This document shows, piece by piece, positions 1 through 9,047 of a stretch of DNA of 50,416 bases. The position numbers and the translations under genes are program-made. This DNA comes from Comamonas phosphati (GTDB lineage Bacteria > Pseudomonadota > Gammaproteobacteria > Burkholderiales > Burkholderiaceae_C): positions 1-50,416 of the forward strand of contig NZ_BMEU01000025.1 in assembly GCF_014637085.1 (NCBI RefSeq), read 5' to 3'. The notes beneath the pieces are model-generated. The model was given only the letters and a program-made list of their open reading frames with translations, was not told the DNA's origin and searched no databases. Position 1 is the stretch's first letter. Each line of letters begins with the position of its first letter.

Positions 1-1048
1 CGCCCACCAGGCCGCCGCCGGCGGCCTGGCCGTCGGCGCCGAAGACGTCGTTGCTCAGCACGCCGTGGGCCGCATCCACGGTCAGCGTGGCGCCTTCCGT
101 GACGTTGCCGCTGTCGGCCTTGGCCGTCGGTATGTCGTCCACGATGGTGACCGTGATGTTGCCCGCAGCATGGCTACCGCCAGCACCATTTACCGCCACC
201 GTAATGGTGTCGATGGCATGGCCTGCCGCGTGGTCGTCGTATTGCGCCGTGTTCAGCGTGTAGCTGTAGGCGAGGGTGGCCGTCTTGTCGCCATCGGTCG
301 AGTGGTAGCCCGTGATGCTCACGGTGCTGCCGTCGGCCGTGGTGAACGTCAGCGGCGAGGTCACACCGGCTCCCTTGAGGTCGGCCAGCGTGTAGACATG
401 TCCGCCGATGGTGACCGTGGCAATGCCGTCGGTAGCGCTGAGCGTCACAGCACCGGACGTCGCCCTGGGAGAGGCGGCGCTGTCGGCGATCAGGCCGTGC
501 TCGTATACCGTACCCGAGGAATTTCCCGCCGTGGCCACCGGTGTTGGCTGCTCCGGAGCCGGCTGAGGCGCCAATGCAGCGGTCCCCAGGATCACCGGCT
601 CCACTCCCGCATGGCCGATGCCGGGATAAGCCAGGCCCAGCGGCGAGGTGGTTTCCAGAATGCTGGAAAGGCGCACAAAGGAGCTGCCGCCGCCGCCACC
701 GCCGGTCAGTGTCGCCGCGGTGGGGTCCAGGTTGTCGAACGGGTCCTGTCCCTGGTTGATGGCCGCAATCAGCGCGTCGGCCGCGCTGTTCGGCGGCGGG
801 GCCACGGCGGCCTCATGGGGCTCGGCCCGGGTAAAGAGGTCTTGCGTGAGGAGCACGTCCTGGCTTTCGCCAAGGGTCAGCGGGGGCAAGCCGTCGGCCT
901 GCAGTTGCACGGAGCTGCCCGAGGCGGTGACGACATCCGCGTCGGCGGCGATGCGCATGCCTTCGCGCAGCGCCGTGAGCGAGCCGTCCGCATTGCGAAT
1001 CCATGCCTGACCGAGGAGCTTGGCGACGAGTACGGTGGTGGTTGCCAT
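1..1048 (-). CDS. Giant LapA/RTX-type surface adhesin, N-terminal part (cut by window edge)
   Basis: The frame is open from an ATG at 1048 to the window edge, giving the first 349 residues of a larger protein. The start resembles the retention module of LapA-type adhesins (MATTTVLVAKLLGQAWIRN), and a glycine run follows residue 120 in the context PTAATLTGGGGGG then SSFVRL. In LapA-like proteins that region holds the periplasmic LapG site next to a di-alanine and anchors the adhesin in the outer membrane. From about residue 190 the sequence is a VCBS/cadherin-like repeat (TVSITGYHSTDGDKTATLAY, then NITVTIVDDIPTAKAD). GGAG precedes the ATG at normal spacing. The C-terminal RTX and type I secretion signals lie outside the window. 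Adhesin identity is solid; control by LapD/LapG is family knowledge only, since neither gene is here. Confidence 0.85.
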   Translation of the reverse strand, partial: MATTTVLVAKLLGQAWIRNADGSLTALREGMRIAADADVVTASGSSVQLQADGLPPLTLGESQDVLLTQDLFTRAEPHEAAVAPPPNSAADALIAAINQGQDPFDNLDPTAATLTGGGGGGSSFVRLSSILETTSPLGLAYPGIGHAGVEPVILGTAALAPQPAPEQPTPVATAGNSSGTVYEHGLIADSAASPRATSGAVTLSATDGIATVTIGGHVYTLADLKGAGVTSPLTFTTADGSTVSITGYHSTDGDKTATLAYSYTLNTAQYDDHAAGHAIDTITVAVNGAGGSHAAGNITVTIVDDIPTAKADSGNVTEGATLTVDAAHGVLSNDVFGADGQAAGGGLVG

Positions 1049-1349
1049 GGTTGACAGTCTCCGGAAGGAATCGGGCGCCGCGAGCCGCGCATGAGGCACG
1101 GCGCTGCGGGAGCATGGAGACAAATGCTAGAGATGCGCCCGTGGGGCAGCTATTGGCGGCGGCGCCAGTTTCCCAATGTTTTTGCTGCGACCGTCAGGCA
1201 ACTTGCACGATCCCAGAAGTTGCAGGTGCAGGCAGGCGGGCCTGCACCGCCTGCCAAACTGATAGCTGCCTGCCATTGACAGACCACCAGATAAAGGTTT
1301 TTTTATGGGTTATTCGTGAGCGCACGGAGGCCGGGCATGCCCCCCGGGA
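1049..1349. other. Gene-free interval between adhesin and mnmA
   Basis: No convincing gene is present. An 8-bp inverted repeat (GGTGCAGG at 1225-1232, CCTGCACC at 1241-1248) and a stretch with CTGATAGCTGCC near 1259, resembling the ATAGCTG repeat seen elsewhere in the window, are the only structures I see. The adhesin promoter must lie here, but I cannot pick a convincing -35/-10 pair. Confidence 0.5.
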
Positions 1350-2471
1350 TCAGTCCGGCTCCACCTGCGCAATGATGCCGCCGCCCAGGCAGACGTCGCC
1401 GTCATAGAGCACGGCCGACTGGCCCGGCGTCACGGCCCACTGGGCTTCGGGGAAGTCCAGGCGGAAACCGTAGTCCGTCACTGCGGAGATCAGCGCCGGC
1501 GAATCGGGCTGGCGGTAGCGGGTCTTGGAGCCATAGGCCTTGCCTTCGGCCGGTGCATGGCCGGCCACCCAGCTGATCTGGTCGGCCTGCAGCGAATGCG
1601 AGAGCAGCCAGGGGTGGTCATGGCCCTGCACCACGCGCAGCACGTTCCTGTCCAGTTCCTTGCGGGCCACGAACCACGGCGAATGGTCGCCGGCGCCGCG
1701 TGCCGCACCTTTCTCCTTCACGCCGCCGATGCCCAGGCCCGAGCGCTGGCCCAGCGTGTAGAAGCTCAGGCCCACATGCTTGCCCAGCTTGCGGTTGCGG
1801 TCGTCGAGGATCAGGCCGGGCTCCTTGCTGATGTAGCGGTTCAGGAACTCCCGGAAAGGCCGCTCGCCGATGAAGCAGATGCCCGTCGAATCCTTTTTCC
1901 TGGCGTTGGGCAGACCGATTTCCTCGGCGATGCGGCGCACCTCGGTCTTGTGCAGCTCGCCCACGGGGAACAAGGCCTTGGACAGCTGGGCCTGGTTCAG
2001 GCGGTGCAGAAAATAGCTCTGGTCCTTGGCCGGGTCCAGCCCCTTGAGCAGCTCGAACAGCTGGGTTTCGGGGTTCTGGCGCACCCGCGCATAGTGACCC
2101 GTGGCGATCTTCTCGGCGCCCAGGCGCATGGCATGGTCCAGAAAGGCCTTGAACTTGATCTCGGCATTGCACAGCACATCGGGGTTGGGCGTGCGGCCGG
2201 CCTGGTATTCGCGCAGGAATTCGGCGAACACCCGGTCCTTGTACTCGGAAGCGAAGTTGACGTGCTCGATCTCGATGCCGATCACATCGGCCACGGCCGC
2301 AGCGTCCACGAAGTCGATGTTGGACGAGCAGTATTCGCTGTCGTCGTCATCTTCCCAGTTTTTCATGAAGATGCCGACCACTTCATGGCCTTGCTGTTTG
2401 AGAAGATAGGCGGTGACGGCGGAGTCCACGCCGCCCGACAAACCCACCACGACACGGTGCTTGTTGCTCAT
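1350..2471 (-). CDS. mnmA: tRNA-specific 2-thiouridylase MnmA
   Basis: MnmA thiolates uridine 34 of Lys, Glu and Gln tRNAs, using ATP and a sulfur-relay persulfide. The 373-residue product has the normal family length. The PP-loop SGGVDS is at residues 12-17, the first catalytic cysteine C101 lies in NPDVLCN, and the second, C199, in [12 protein letters not shown]. The start [14 protein letters not shown] was chosen because the PP-loop sits at the extreme N-terminus in this family; upstream in-frame ATGs would add about 140 unrelated residues. It is monocistronic and divergent from the LysR gene, with 63 bp between the start codons. Confidence 0.97.
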   Translation of the reverse strand: MSNKHRVVVGLSGGVDSAVTAYLLKQQGHEVVGIFMKNWEDDDDSEYCSSNIDFVDAAAVADVIGIEIEHVNFASEYKDRVFAEFLREYQAGRTPNPDVLCNAEIKFKAFLDHAMRLGAEKIATGHYARVRQNPETQLFELLKGLDPAKDQSYFLHRLNQAQLSKALFPVGELHKTEVRRIAEEIGLPNARKKDSTGICFIGERPFREFLNRYISKEPGLILDDRNRKLGKHVGLSFYTLGQRSGLGIGGVKEKGAARGAGDHSPWFVARKELDRNVLRVVQGHDHPWLLSHSLQADQISWVAGHAPAEGKAYGSKTRYRQPDSPALISAVTDYGFRLDFPEAQWAVTPGQSAVLYDGDVCLGGGIIAQVEPD

Positions 2472-2534
2472 AGGTATGCGATTATCCCAGCGCCCGCTTG
2501 CTGCTGCGGGCGTGAGGATTTGCCAAGGATTGCC

Positions 2535-3473
2535 ATGGAACTGCGCCAGCTGCGCTACTTTGTACGGATTGTCGAACTGGGCTCCATGAGCCGCGCCGCG
2601 CTGGACCTGGACCTGGTGCAGTCCGCATTGAGCCAGCAGATCAGCCGCCTGGAGTCCGAACTGTCCACGCGCCTGCTGCAGCGTACGCCGCGCGGCGTCA
2701 CCCCCACCGAAGCCGGGCAGGCCTTCTTTCACGAGGCCCAGCTCACGCTGCGCCATGCCGAGCAGGCCGTGCATGCGGCCCAGCAGGCGCGCCTGTCGGG
2801 CGCCGTCAGCATGGGGCTGTCGCCCACCATCGCCTCGGTACTGGGCCTGCCGCTGATGCGTGCCATGCGCGAGCGCTACCCCGATGTGCGGCTGCACATG
2901 GTATCGGCGCTGTCAGGGCATCTGACGGGCCTGCTCAACGCCCGCCAGCTGGACCTGGCGATTCTGTTCGACACCCGCAATGGGCGCCGCTGGAGCGTGA
3001 CGCCGCTGCTGGAAGAGCAGCTGTTCCTGATCCAGTCCCGCCAACAGCCCGTGGCGCCGCAGATCCTGCATGCCACGCCTGTCAGCCTGGAGCAGCTGCA
3101 GCAGGTGCCGCTGATCCTGCCTTCGGGCAGCCATGGCCTGCGCAGCTCGGTCATGGCCTCGTTCACCAGTGCCGGCTTCCAGTCCCAGATGGCCATGGAG
3201 ATCGACTCCCTGCCACTGCTGATGGAGGCCGTGGGGGCCGGGCTGGGTGCCACGGTCCAGCCCTGGTCGGCCGTGGCCATGTACAAGGACGCGGCAGAGC
3301 GCTTCCAGTGGTCCGAAATTTCCGACGAGCAGGTGCGGCGCAATGCCGCGCTGTGCAGCCTGTCGGACGATGAGCTCTCGCCCGCCGCGCTGGCCGCGCG
3401 CGTGGTGCTGCTCGATTGTGCAAGGCAGCTGGTGCACTCGGGTGCCTGGGTGGGGGCCACGCTCGCGGGTTGA
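2535..3473 (+). CDS. LysR-type regulator, probable TcuR-like activator
   Basis: The 312-residue product starts with a LysR winged-helix domain ([22 protein letters not shown], helix-turn-helix over about residues 15-45, then [17 protein letters not shown]) and continues into a periplasmic-binding-like effector domain. It lies 124 bp upstream of tcuA on the same strand. In Salmonella a LysR protein, TcuR, controls tricarballylate genes, so a local role is likely. A perfect TATCAC-N5-GTGATA palindrome between it and tcuA is a plausible operator. Effector identity is inferred from context, not from the sequence. Confidence 0.85.
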   Translation: MELRQLRYFVRIVELGSMSRAALDLDLVQSALSQQISRLESELSTRLLQRTPRGVTPTEAGQAFFHEAQLTLRHAEQAVHAAQQARLSGAVSMGLSPTIASVLGLPLMRAMRERYPDVRLHMVSALSGHLTGLLNARQLDLAILFDTRNGRRWSVTPLLEEQLFLIQSRQQPVAPQILHATPVSLEQLQQVPLILPSGSHGLRSSVMASFTSAGFQSQMAMEIDSLPLLMEAVGAGLGATVQPWSAVAMYKDAAERFQWSEISDEQVRRNAALCSLSDDELSPAALAARVVLLDCARQLVHSGAWVGATLAG

Positions 3474-3475
3474 CA

Positions 3476-3492
3476 TATCACTCCATGTGATA
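3476..3492. promoter_or_regulatory. Candidate LysR operator upstream of tcuA
   Basis: A perfect inverted repeat, TATCAC-TCCAT-GTGATA, contains a T-N11-A core (T3478 to A3490), the hallmark of LysR-family sites. It begins 3 bp after the LysR stop codon and ends 105 bp before the tcuA ATG, so it is well placed to control tcuAB. Confidence 0.5.
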
Positions 3493-3597
3493 CCCCCATG
3501 CCCGGCCGTCGCTGCACAGCGGCAGCGGCGCTTCGTACAGTTCAACGCCAATCACCCACGTTGAACCGCCTCAGGCATGCGCCTGCGGCCCCCCATC

Positions 3598-5037
3598 ATG
3601 AATACTGAAGCCTACGACACCGATGTACTGGTCATCGGTGGCGGCAACGCCGCGCTGTGCGCCGCGCTGATGGCGCGCGAGGCAGGCGCCCGCGTGCTGC
3701 TGCTGGAGTCCGCGCCTCGCGAGTGGCGCGGCGGCAACTCCGGCCACACCCGCAATCTGCGCTGCATGCACGACGCACCCCAGGACGTGCTGGTCGAAGC
3801 CTACCCCGAGGAAGAGTTCTGGCAGGACCTGCTCAAGGTCACCGGCGGCATCACCAACGAGCACCTGGCGCGCCTGGTGATCCGCGCCTCCTCGACCTGC
3901 CGCCACTGGATGCGCAAACATGGCGTGCACTTCCAGCCCCCGCTGTCGGGCGCGCTGCATGTGGCGCGCACCAATGCCTTCTTCATGGGCGGCGGCAAGG
4001 CCCTGGTCAACGCCTATTACCGCAGCGCCGAGAAGCTGGGCGCGGAGATCCGCTACGAGTCACCCGTGGACAAGCTGGAGATCGAGAACGGCATGTTCAA
4101 GGCCGCCTGGAGCAAGGGCCGGCGCATCACCGCCAAAAGCTGCGTGCTGGCCGCAGGCGGCTTCGAATCCAACCGCGAATGGCTGCGCGAGGCCTGGGGC
4201 CAGAACGAGCGCGGCGAATGGCCTTCGGACAATTTCCTGATCCGCGGCACGGCGTTCAACCAGGGCGTGTTGCTCCGCCACATGCTGCAGGAGCAGCAGG
4301 CCGACGGCATAGGCGATCCGACCCAGGCCCATATGGTGGCCATCGACGCGCGCGCGCCGCTGTACGACGGCGGCATCTGCACGCGCATCGACTGCGTCTC
4401 GCTGGGTGTGGTGGTCAACCGCGAGGCCCGGCGCTTCTACGACGAAGGCGAGGACTTCTGGCCCAAGCGCTATGCCATCTGGGGCCGCCTGGTGGCCCAG
4501 CAGCCGGGGCAGATTGCCTATTCGATCATCGACAGCAAGGCGATTGGCCGCTTCATGCCGCCCGTGTTCCCTGGCGTCAAGGCCGATTCGCTGCCCGAAC
4601 TGGCCCAGAAGCTGGGCCTGGATGTGGACCGCTTCATGCAGACCCTCGATGCCTACAACGACGGCTGCAGGGTCGGCCACTTCGACCACACCGCGCTGGA
4701 CGACTGCCATACCGAGGGCGTGACGCCCGCCAAGACGCACTGGGCACGCCCCATCGATACCGCGCCGTTCTACGGCTATGCGCTGCGCCCCGGCGTGACC
4801 TTCACCTACCTGGGCCTCAAGGTGGACGACACGGCGGCCGTGCGCTTTGCCGACCAGCCCAGCGCCAATCTGTTCGTGGCTGGCGAGATGATGGCCGGCA
4901 ACGTGCTGGGCAAGGGCTATACGGCCGGCGTGGGCATGTCCATCGGCACGGCCTTCGGCCGCATTGCGGGCCGCAATGCGGCGCTGGCCGCCGCCGGCAA
5001 GCCTGCCGAACACGGCGCAGTAAAAGACGAGGCCTGA
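3598..5037 (+). CDS. tcuA: FAD-dependent tricarballylate dehydrogenase TcuA
   Basis: This is a flavoprotein of the fumarate-reductase/succinate-dehydrogenase class. In the Tcu system it oxidises tricarballylate to cis-aconitate and passes electrons to TcuB. The 479-residue product has an N-terminal FAD dinucleotide fold (VLVIGGGNAALCAALMA near residues 10-26, LLLES after it) and a C-terminal FAD-binding segment (LFVAGEMMAGNVLGKGYT). The MNTEAYD start places the FAD fold at the usual distance; an in-frame ATG at 3577 is possible, and neither has a strong ribosome site. tcuB begins 3 bp after the stop, so the two are one operon. The relation to citrate-utilisation flavoproteins is clear, but the exact substrate is inferred from tcuB and the Bug gene. 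Confidence 0.85.
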   Translation: MNTEAYDTDVLVIGGGNAALCAALMAREAGARVLLLESAPREWRGGNSGHTRNLRCMHDAPQDVLVEAYPEEEFWQDLLKVTGGITNEHLARLVIRASSTCRHWMRKHGVHFQPPLSGALHVARTNAFFMGGGKALVNAYYRSAEKLGAEIRYESPVDKLEIENGMFKAAWSKGRRITAKSCVLAAGGFESNREWLREAWGQNERGEWPSDNFLIRGTAFNQGVLLRHMLQEQQADGIGDPTQAHMVAIDARAPLYDGGICTRIDCVSLGVVVNREARRFYDEGEDFWPKRYAIWGRLVAQQPGQIAYSIIDSKAIGRFMPPVFPGVKADSLPELAQKLGLDVDRFMQTLDAYNDGCRVGHFDHTALDDCHTEGVTPAKTHWARPIDTAPFYGYALRPGVTFTYLGLKVDDTAAVRFADQPSANLFVAGEMMAGNVLGKGYTAGVGMSIGTAFGRIAGRNAALAAAGKPAEHGAVKDEA

Positions 5038-5040
5038 TCC

Positions 5041-6249
5041 ATGAGCATTCCCTCCCTGCAAGCCCTGGGCCAGGAAGCCCAGACCCTGGCGACCGGCAAG
5101 GTCATCCCCATTCTTCCCGCAGCCACGGACACTGCGGCCGAGGCCGAAGTGGCACGCGCCCTGCAGATCTGCAACGCCTGCCGCTACTGCGAGGGCTTTT
5201 GCGCCGTGTTCCCGGCCATGACGCGCCGGCTGGAGTTCGGTAAGGCCGATGTGCACTACCTGGCCAATCTATGCCACAACTGCGGCGCCTGCCTGCACGC
5301 CTGCCAATACGCGCCGCCGCACGAGTTCGGCATCAACATCCCCAAGGCCATGGCCGAGGTGCGCGGCCAGACCTATGCCGACTACGCCTGGCCGCAGGCC
5401 CTGGGCAGGCTCTACCAGAGGAACGGCCTCACGCTGTCGCTGGCCCTGGTGGCCGGCCTGTTCCTGTTCCTCGCGCTGGCCGTGGCCGCACAGGGAGGAC
5501 TGGGCCAGCTGTGGAATGCGCAACTGGGCAGCAACTTCTACCACCTGTTCCCGCACAATCTGCTGGTGGGCATCTTCGCGCCCGTGTTCCTGTTCGTGGT
5601 GTTTGCGCTGTTCATGGGCGTGCGCCGCTTCTGGCAGGACGTGAAGCCCGCCACCAGCAATGTGGACGTCAGCGGCCCGGCCGCTGCCGAAGCCACGCAC
5701 GATGTGCTGCGCCTCAAATACCTGGACGGCGGCCACGGCGAGGGCTGCCACAACCAGGACGACGCGTACACGCTCAAGCGCCGCCGTTTCCACCACCTGA
5801 CCTTCTACGGCTTTCTGCTGTGCTTTGCCGCCACGGCGCTGGCCACGGTCTACCACTATGTGTTCGGCTGGGCCGCGCCCTACGAGCTGCCCAGCCTGCC
5901 CAAGATCCTCGGCGCCCTGGGCGGAGTGAGCCTGATGGTGGGCACGGCCGGCCTGTGGATGCTGAACCGCGCACGCCACCCGCTGCACGGCGACGCCCGG
6001 CAAAAGCCCATGGACCTGGGCTTCATCGCCCTGCTGTTCCTGGTCGCCTCCAGCGGCCTGGCGCTCTGGCTGGGTCGCGGTACACCGGCTCTTGCCCTGC
6101 TGCTGTGCCTGCACCTGGGTGCCGTGATCGCGCTGTTCGCCACCCTGCCCTATGGCAAGTTCGCGCACGGCATTTTCCGCACCGCCGCGCTCTTGCGTCA
6201 CAACGCCGAAAAGCGCGAACCTAGTCCCATCGGCCTGGGCGCCGATTGA
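5041..6249 (+). CDS. tcuB: Membrane iron-sulfur protein TcuB, electron acceptor of TcuA
   Basis: TcuB reoxidises the FADH2 of TcuA and passes electrons to the respiratory chain. The N-terminal half carries two 4Fe-4S motifs: C44, C47, C50, C54 in [11 protein letters not shown] and C78, C81, C84, C88 in [16 protein letters not shown]. The remainder is hydrophobic with about six membrane spans (for example [32 protein letters not shown]) and intramembrane histidines suited to haem or quinone. The 402-residue length fits the family. It lies 3 bp after tcuA with GAGG ahead of the ATG. Confidence 0.88.
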   Translation: MSIPSLQALGQEAQTLATGKVIPILPAATDTAAEAEVARALQICNACRYCEGFCAVFPAMTRRLEFGKADVHYLANLCHNCGACLHACQYAPPHEFGINIPKAMAEVRGQTYADYAWPQALGRLYQRNGLTLSLALVAGLFLFLALAVAAQGGLGQLWNAQLGSNFYHLFPHNLLVGIFAPVFLFVVFALFMGVRRFWQDVKPATSNVDVSGPAAAEATHDVLRLKYLDGGHGEGCHNQDDAYTLKRRRFHHLTFYGFLLCFAATALATVYHYVFGWAAPYELPSLPKILGALGGVSLMVGTAGLWMLNRARHPLHGDARQKPMDLGFIALLFLVASSGLALWLGRGTPALALLLCLHLGAVIALFATLPYGKFAHGIFRTAALLRHNAEKREPSPIGLGAD

Positions 6250-6260
6250 TTTCATGCCAA

Positions 6261-6310
6261 AAAGATAGCTGTCGGCGCTTCACCAACAAGCGCCCAAGCT
6301 CAATTTTCAT
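6261..6310. repeat. ATAGCTG-type dispersed imperfect palindrome, copy 1
   Basis: GATAGCTGTCGGCGCTT followed by an AAGCGCC...AGCT arm and a TTTTC tail forms an imperfect hairpin between tcuB and the Bug gene. The same opening, GATAGCTGCCGGCGCTT, occurs at 13746. The motif is familiar to me from Comamonadaceae intergenic regions. Confidence 0.6.
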
Positions 6311-6326
6311 ACCAAGGAGACCCACC

Positions 6327-7304
6327 ATGCAAAAACGCACCCTGCTCCAGGCCGCCATGCTGGCCGCTACTTCACTGACCCTTTGCGCTCCCGCCCAGGC
6401 CCAGAACTTTCCGCCCAGCAAGCCCGTGACCCTGGTGGTGGGCTTTGCGGCCGGCGGCGCCGCCGATGCGGCCGCACGCCTGATCGCCAAGAAGCTCGGC
6501 GAGAACATCGGCCAGACCGTGATCGTCGAGAACAAGGGCGGCGCAGGCGGCAATATCGCCCACCAGTACGTGGCCAATGCCGCGGCCGACGGCTCGGTGC
6601 TGCTGCTGGGCTCGGTGGGGCCGCTGACGATCGCGCCCCACATCATGAAGCTGAACTACGACCCGTTCAAGGATCTGGCGCCGATCTCCGGCGGCGTGAA
6701 TTTTCCCAACGTGCTGGTGGTGCACAAGGGCGCGGGCGTGAAGACCCTGGCCGAATTCGTGGCCAAGGCCAAGAAATCGCCGGGCAGCGTGGACTTCGCG
6801 TCCACCGGCGCGGGCTCGGCCTCGCACCTGGCGGGCGAGCTGTTCAACCAACGCGCCGGCGTCGAAATGGTGCACGTGCCCTACAAGGGCGGCGCCCCGG
6901 CCCTGCAGGACCTGCTGGGCGAGCGCGTGACTTCCTACTTTGCCGCGCCGCCCACGGCCCTGCCGCACATCGAGACCGGCAAGCTGATTCCGCTGGCCAC
7001 CACGGGCCTGACCCGCCCGGCCTACATGCCGGGCATCCCCACCGTGGCCGAGGCCGGCTATCCGGGCTTCGAGGCGCTGAACTGGTATGCCTTCGTGGCA
7101 CCCGGCAAGACGCCCGCGCCCATCCTGGACCGCTGGAACACGGAGATCGTCAAGGTACTCAAGGACCCCGGCGTGGCCGAGGCACTCAAGGTGCACGGTC
7201 TCACGCCCCAGCCCACCACGCGCGCCGAGTTCGCGGCCTTCATGAAGAAGGAATACGAGCAATGGGGCAAGGTGGTGAAGGAGCGCAAGATCACCCAGAA
7301 CTGA
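6327..7304 (+). CDS. Bug-family periplasmic tricarboxylate-binding protein
   Basis: This is a periplasmic solute receptor of the tripartite tricarboxylate transporter (TctC/Bug) family. The 325-residue product opens with a Sec signal peptide (MQKRTLLQAAMLAAT... with cleavage after APAQA, about residue 25). Family landmarks follow: VTLVVGFAAGGAADAAAR, VENKGGAGGNIA, VHVPYKGGAPALQDL and the C-terminal WGKVVKERKI. AAGGAGA precedes the ATG, fixing the start. No TctA or TctB membrane genes are nearby, so it is an orphan receptor that presumably shares a transporter. Its position after tcuAB suggests a tricarboxylate such as tricarballylate or citrate; the ligand is not proven. Confidence 0.9.
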   Translation: MQKRTLLQAAMLAATSLTLCAPAQAQNFPPSKPVTLVVGFAAGGAADAAARLIAKKLGENIGQTVIVENKGGAGGNIAHQYVANAAADGSVLLLGSVGPLTIAPHIMKLNYDPFKDLAPISGGVNFPNVLVVHKGAGVKTLAEFVAKAKKSPGSVDFASTGAGSASHLAGELFNQRAGVEMVHVPYKGGAPALQDLLGERVTSYFAAPPTALPHIETGKLIPLATTGLTRPAYMPGIPTVAEAGYPGFEALNWYAFVAPGKTPAPILDRWNTEIVKVLKDPGVAEALKVHGLTPQPTTRAEFAAFMKKEYEQWGKVVKERKITQN

Positions 7305-7376
7305 GAGCACGAACCCGCTCACGTCGATGGCACAGCGCATGAGCCTGGCGCAATCCACGTCAGGGACGGCAAGCAA

Positions 7377-7438
7377 GGGCCGCCCCGCAGCGATGCCCTC
7401 GTCCCCCTTGGGGGAAGGCGCGAAGCGACTCAGGAGGC
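7377..7438. repeat. Type-2 GC-rich dispersed repeat, copy 1
   Basis: A GC-rich block with GCAGCGATG, then GTCCCCCTTGGGGGAAGG, then CGAAGCGACTCAGGAGG lies between the Bug gene and the end of ggt. A second copy, inverted, lies at 23874-23935. The CCCCC/GGGGG core can form a hairpin. Confidence 0.6.
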
Positions 7439-7439
7439 G

Positions 7440-9047
7440 TCAATACCCTACCGCGCACCCATCCTTGCGCGGATCGGAACCCGCGATGTAGTGCTCGCCA
7501 TCGCGCAACACCAGTTGCGCGCCGCCAAAGGCGAACACGCCATGACCGGCCTCCACCGTGACCTCGTGGCCGCGCGCGCGCAGTTGCTCGACCACCGCGG
7601 CGTCGAAGGCCGGCTCCACCGCCACGCCCTTGCCGCCGGTCACGCGCCAGCGCGGCGCGTCGGCCGCGGCCTGCGGGTTCTGGCCGTAGCGCAGCACGCG
7701 CAGGGCCATCTGCAGATGGCCCTGGCTTTGCATGGGGCCGCCCATCACGCCGAAGGCCATTTGCGGCGTGCCGTCGGCGTGCATCGCAAAGGCCGGAATG
7801 ATGGTGTGCGAGGGGCGCTTGCGCGGACCCACTTCGTTGGCATGGCCGGCCTCGGTGGCGAAGCCCTTGCCGCGGTTCTGCAGGCTGATGCCCGTGCCCG
7901 GCACCACCACGCCCGAGCCGAAGCCCATGTAGTTGGACTGGATGAACGAGACCATCATGCCGCTGGCATCGGCCGCCGCCAGGTAGACCGTGCCGCCGGG
8001 CCGGGGCGCGCCGTACTCGGGCAGGCTGGCCTTGTCACGGTCAATGAGCTGGGCGCGCTCGCGCAAATAGCCGCGGTCCAGCAGCTGCGCGGGGGTGACG
8101 CGCATATGGTCCAGGTCGGCGTTGTACTGGTGCAGGTCGGCAAAGGCCAGCTTCATGGCCTCGATCTGCAGGTGCACGCTGTCCACGCCGTCCAGCGGCT
8201 GCGCCCCCACGCCCAGTTCGTCCAGCATGCCCAGCGCCATCAGCGCGGCAATGCCCTGGCCGTTGGGTGGAATCTCGTGGATCACCGAGTCGCCGAACTT
8301 CTGCGACACCGTGCCCACCCAGTCGGCCTGGTGCGCGGCCAGGTCTTGCTCGGTCATCACGCCGCCGCAGGCACGCGAATGCGCGGCCATCTTCCGCGCC
8401 AGCGCGCCGCGGTAGAAGGACTCGCCCATGGTGGCGGCGATCTCCTCCAGCGTGCGCGCATGGGCTTCGCTCTTGAACACCTCGCCGGCCCTGGGCGCGC
8501 GGCCGCCGGGCAGAAAGCACTCGGCAAAGCCGGGCTGGTCGCCCAGCTTGGCGCCGCCCAGCTCCCACAGCGTGGCGATGGTGGGCGAGACCGCAAAGCC
8601 GTGGCGCGCATAGGCTATGGCGGGCTGGGCCACCTGGGCGAAAGGCAGCTTGCCGAAGCGCTGGGACAGCGCCACCCAGGCCGATACGGCGCCGGGCACG
8701 GTCACGGCGTTCCAGCCTTTCTCGGGGATACCGCCGAGCTGGGCGAAGTATTCGGGCGTCCAGCCCGCAGGCGAGCGGCCCGAGGCATTGAGGCCGTGCA
8801 GCTCCTGGCCGTCCCAGACGATGGCGAAGCCGTCGCTGCCTATGCCGCAGCCCGTGGGCTCGACCACGGTGAGCGTCATCGCCGCGGCCAGCGCCGCGTC
8901 CACCGCGTTGCCGCCAGCCAGCAGCATGGAGAGGCCGGCCTGCGCGGCCAGCGGCTGCGAGGTGCTGACCATGTTGCGCCCCAGCACCGGCGAGCGGCGC
9001 GAGGCGTAGGGAAGCGTCCAGTCCTTGATGCTGTCTGTCATGTTCAT
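7440..9047 (-). CDS. Gamma-glutamyltransferase family protein, cytosolic (YwrD-like)
   Basis: An Ntn-hydrolase of the gamma-glutamyltransferase family, 535 residues. These enzymes self-cleave before a catalytic threonine and act on gamma-glutamyl bonds. The likely nucleophile is T353 in GGTVYLAAAD, and the small-subunit signature appears as SHTIIPAFAM and GVMGGPMQSQGH. No signal peptide is visible, unlike periplasmic GGTs of Gram-negatives; Bacillus YwrD-type proteins also lack one. The start overlaps the stop of the upstream Bug gene (ATGA at 9044-9047), so the pair is translationally coupled. Substrate is unknown; the coupled receptor suggests an imported carboxylic or glutamyl compound. 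Confidence 0.85.
   Translation of the reverse strand: MNMTDSIKDWTLPYASRRSPVLGRNMVSTSQPLAAQAGLSMLLAGGNAVDAALAAAMTLTVVEPTGCGIGSDGFAIVWDGQELHGLNASGRSPAGWTPEYFAQLGGIPEKGWNAVTVPGAVSAWVALSQRFGKLPFAQVAQPAIAYARHGFAVSPTIATLWELGGAKLGDQPGFAECFLPGGRAPRAGEVFKSEAHARTLEEIAATMGESFYRGALARKMAAHSRACGGVMTEQDLAAHQADWVGTVSQKFGDSVIHEIPPNGQGIAALMALGMLDELGVGAQPLDGVDSVHLQIEAMKLAFADLHQYNADLDHMRVTPAQLLDRGYLRERAQLIDRDKASLPEYGAPRPGGTVYLAAADASGMMVSFIQSNYMGFGSGVVVPGTGISLQNRGKGFATEAGHANEVGPRKRPSHTIIPAFAMHADGTPQMAFGVMGGPMQSQGHLQMALRVLRYGQNPQAAADAPRWRVTGGKGVAVEPAFDAAVVEQLRARGHEVTVEAGHGVFAFGGAQLVLRDGEHYIAGSDPRKDGCAVGY

Noticed and set aside
1557-2534. An N-terminal extension of the LysR gene running back across mnmA
   Set aside because: The first 326 codons are antisense to mnmA and non-protein-like; the LysR helix-turn-helix begins at the ATG at 2535.
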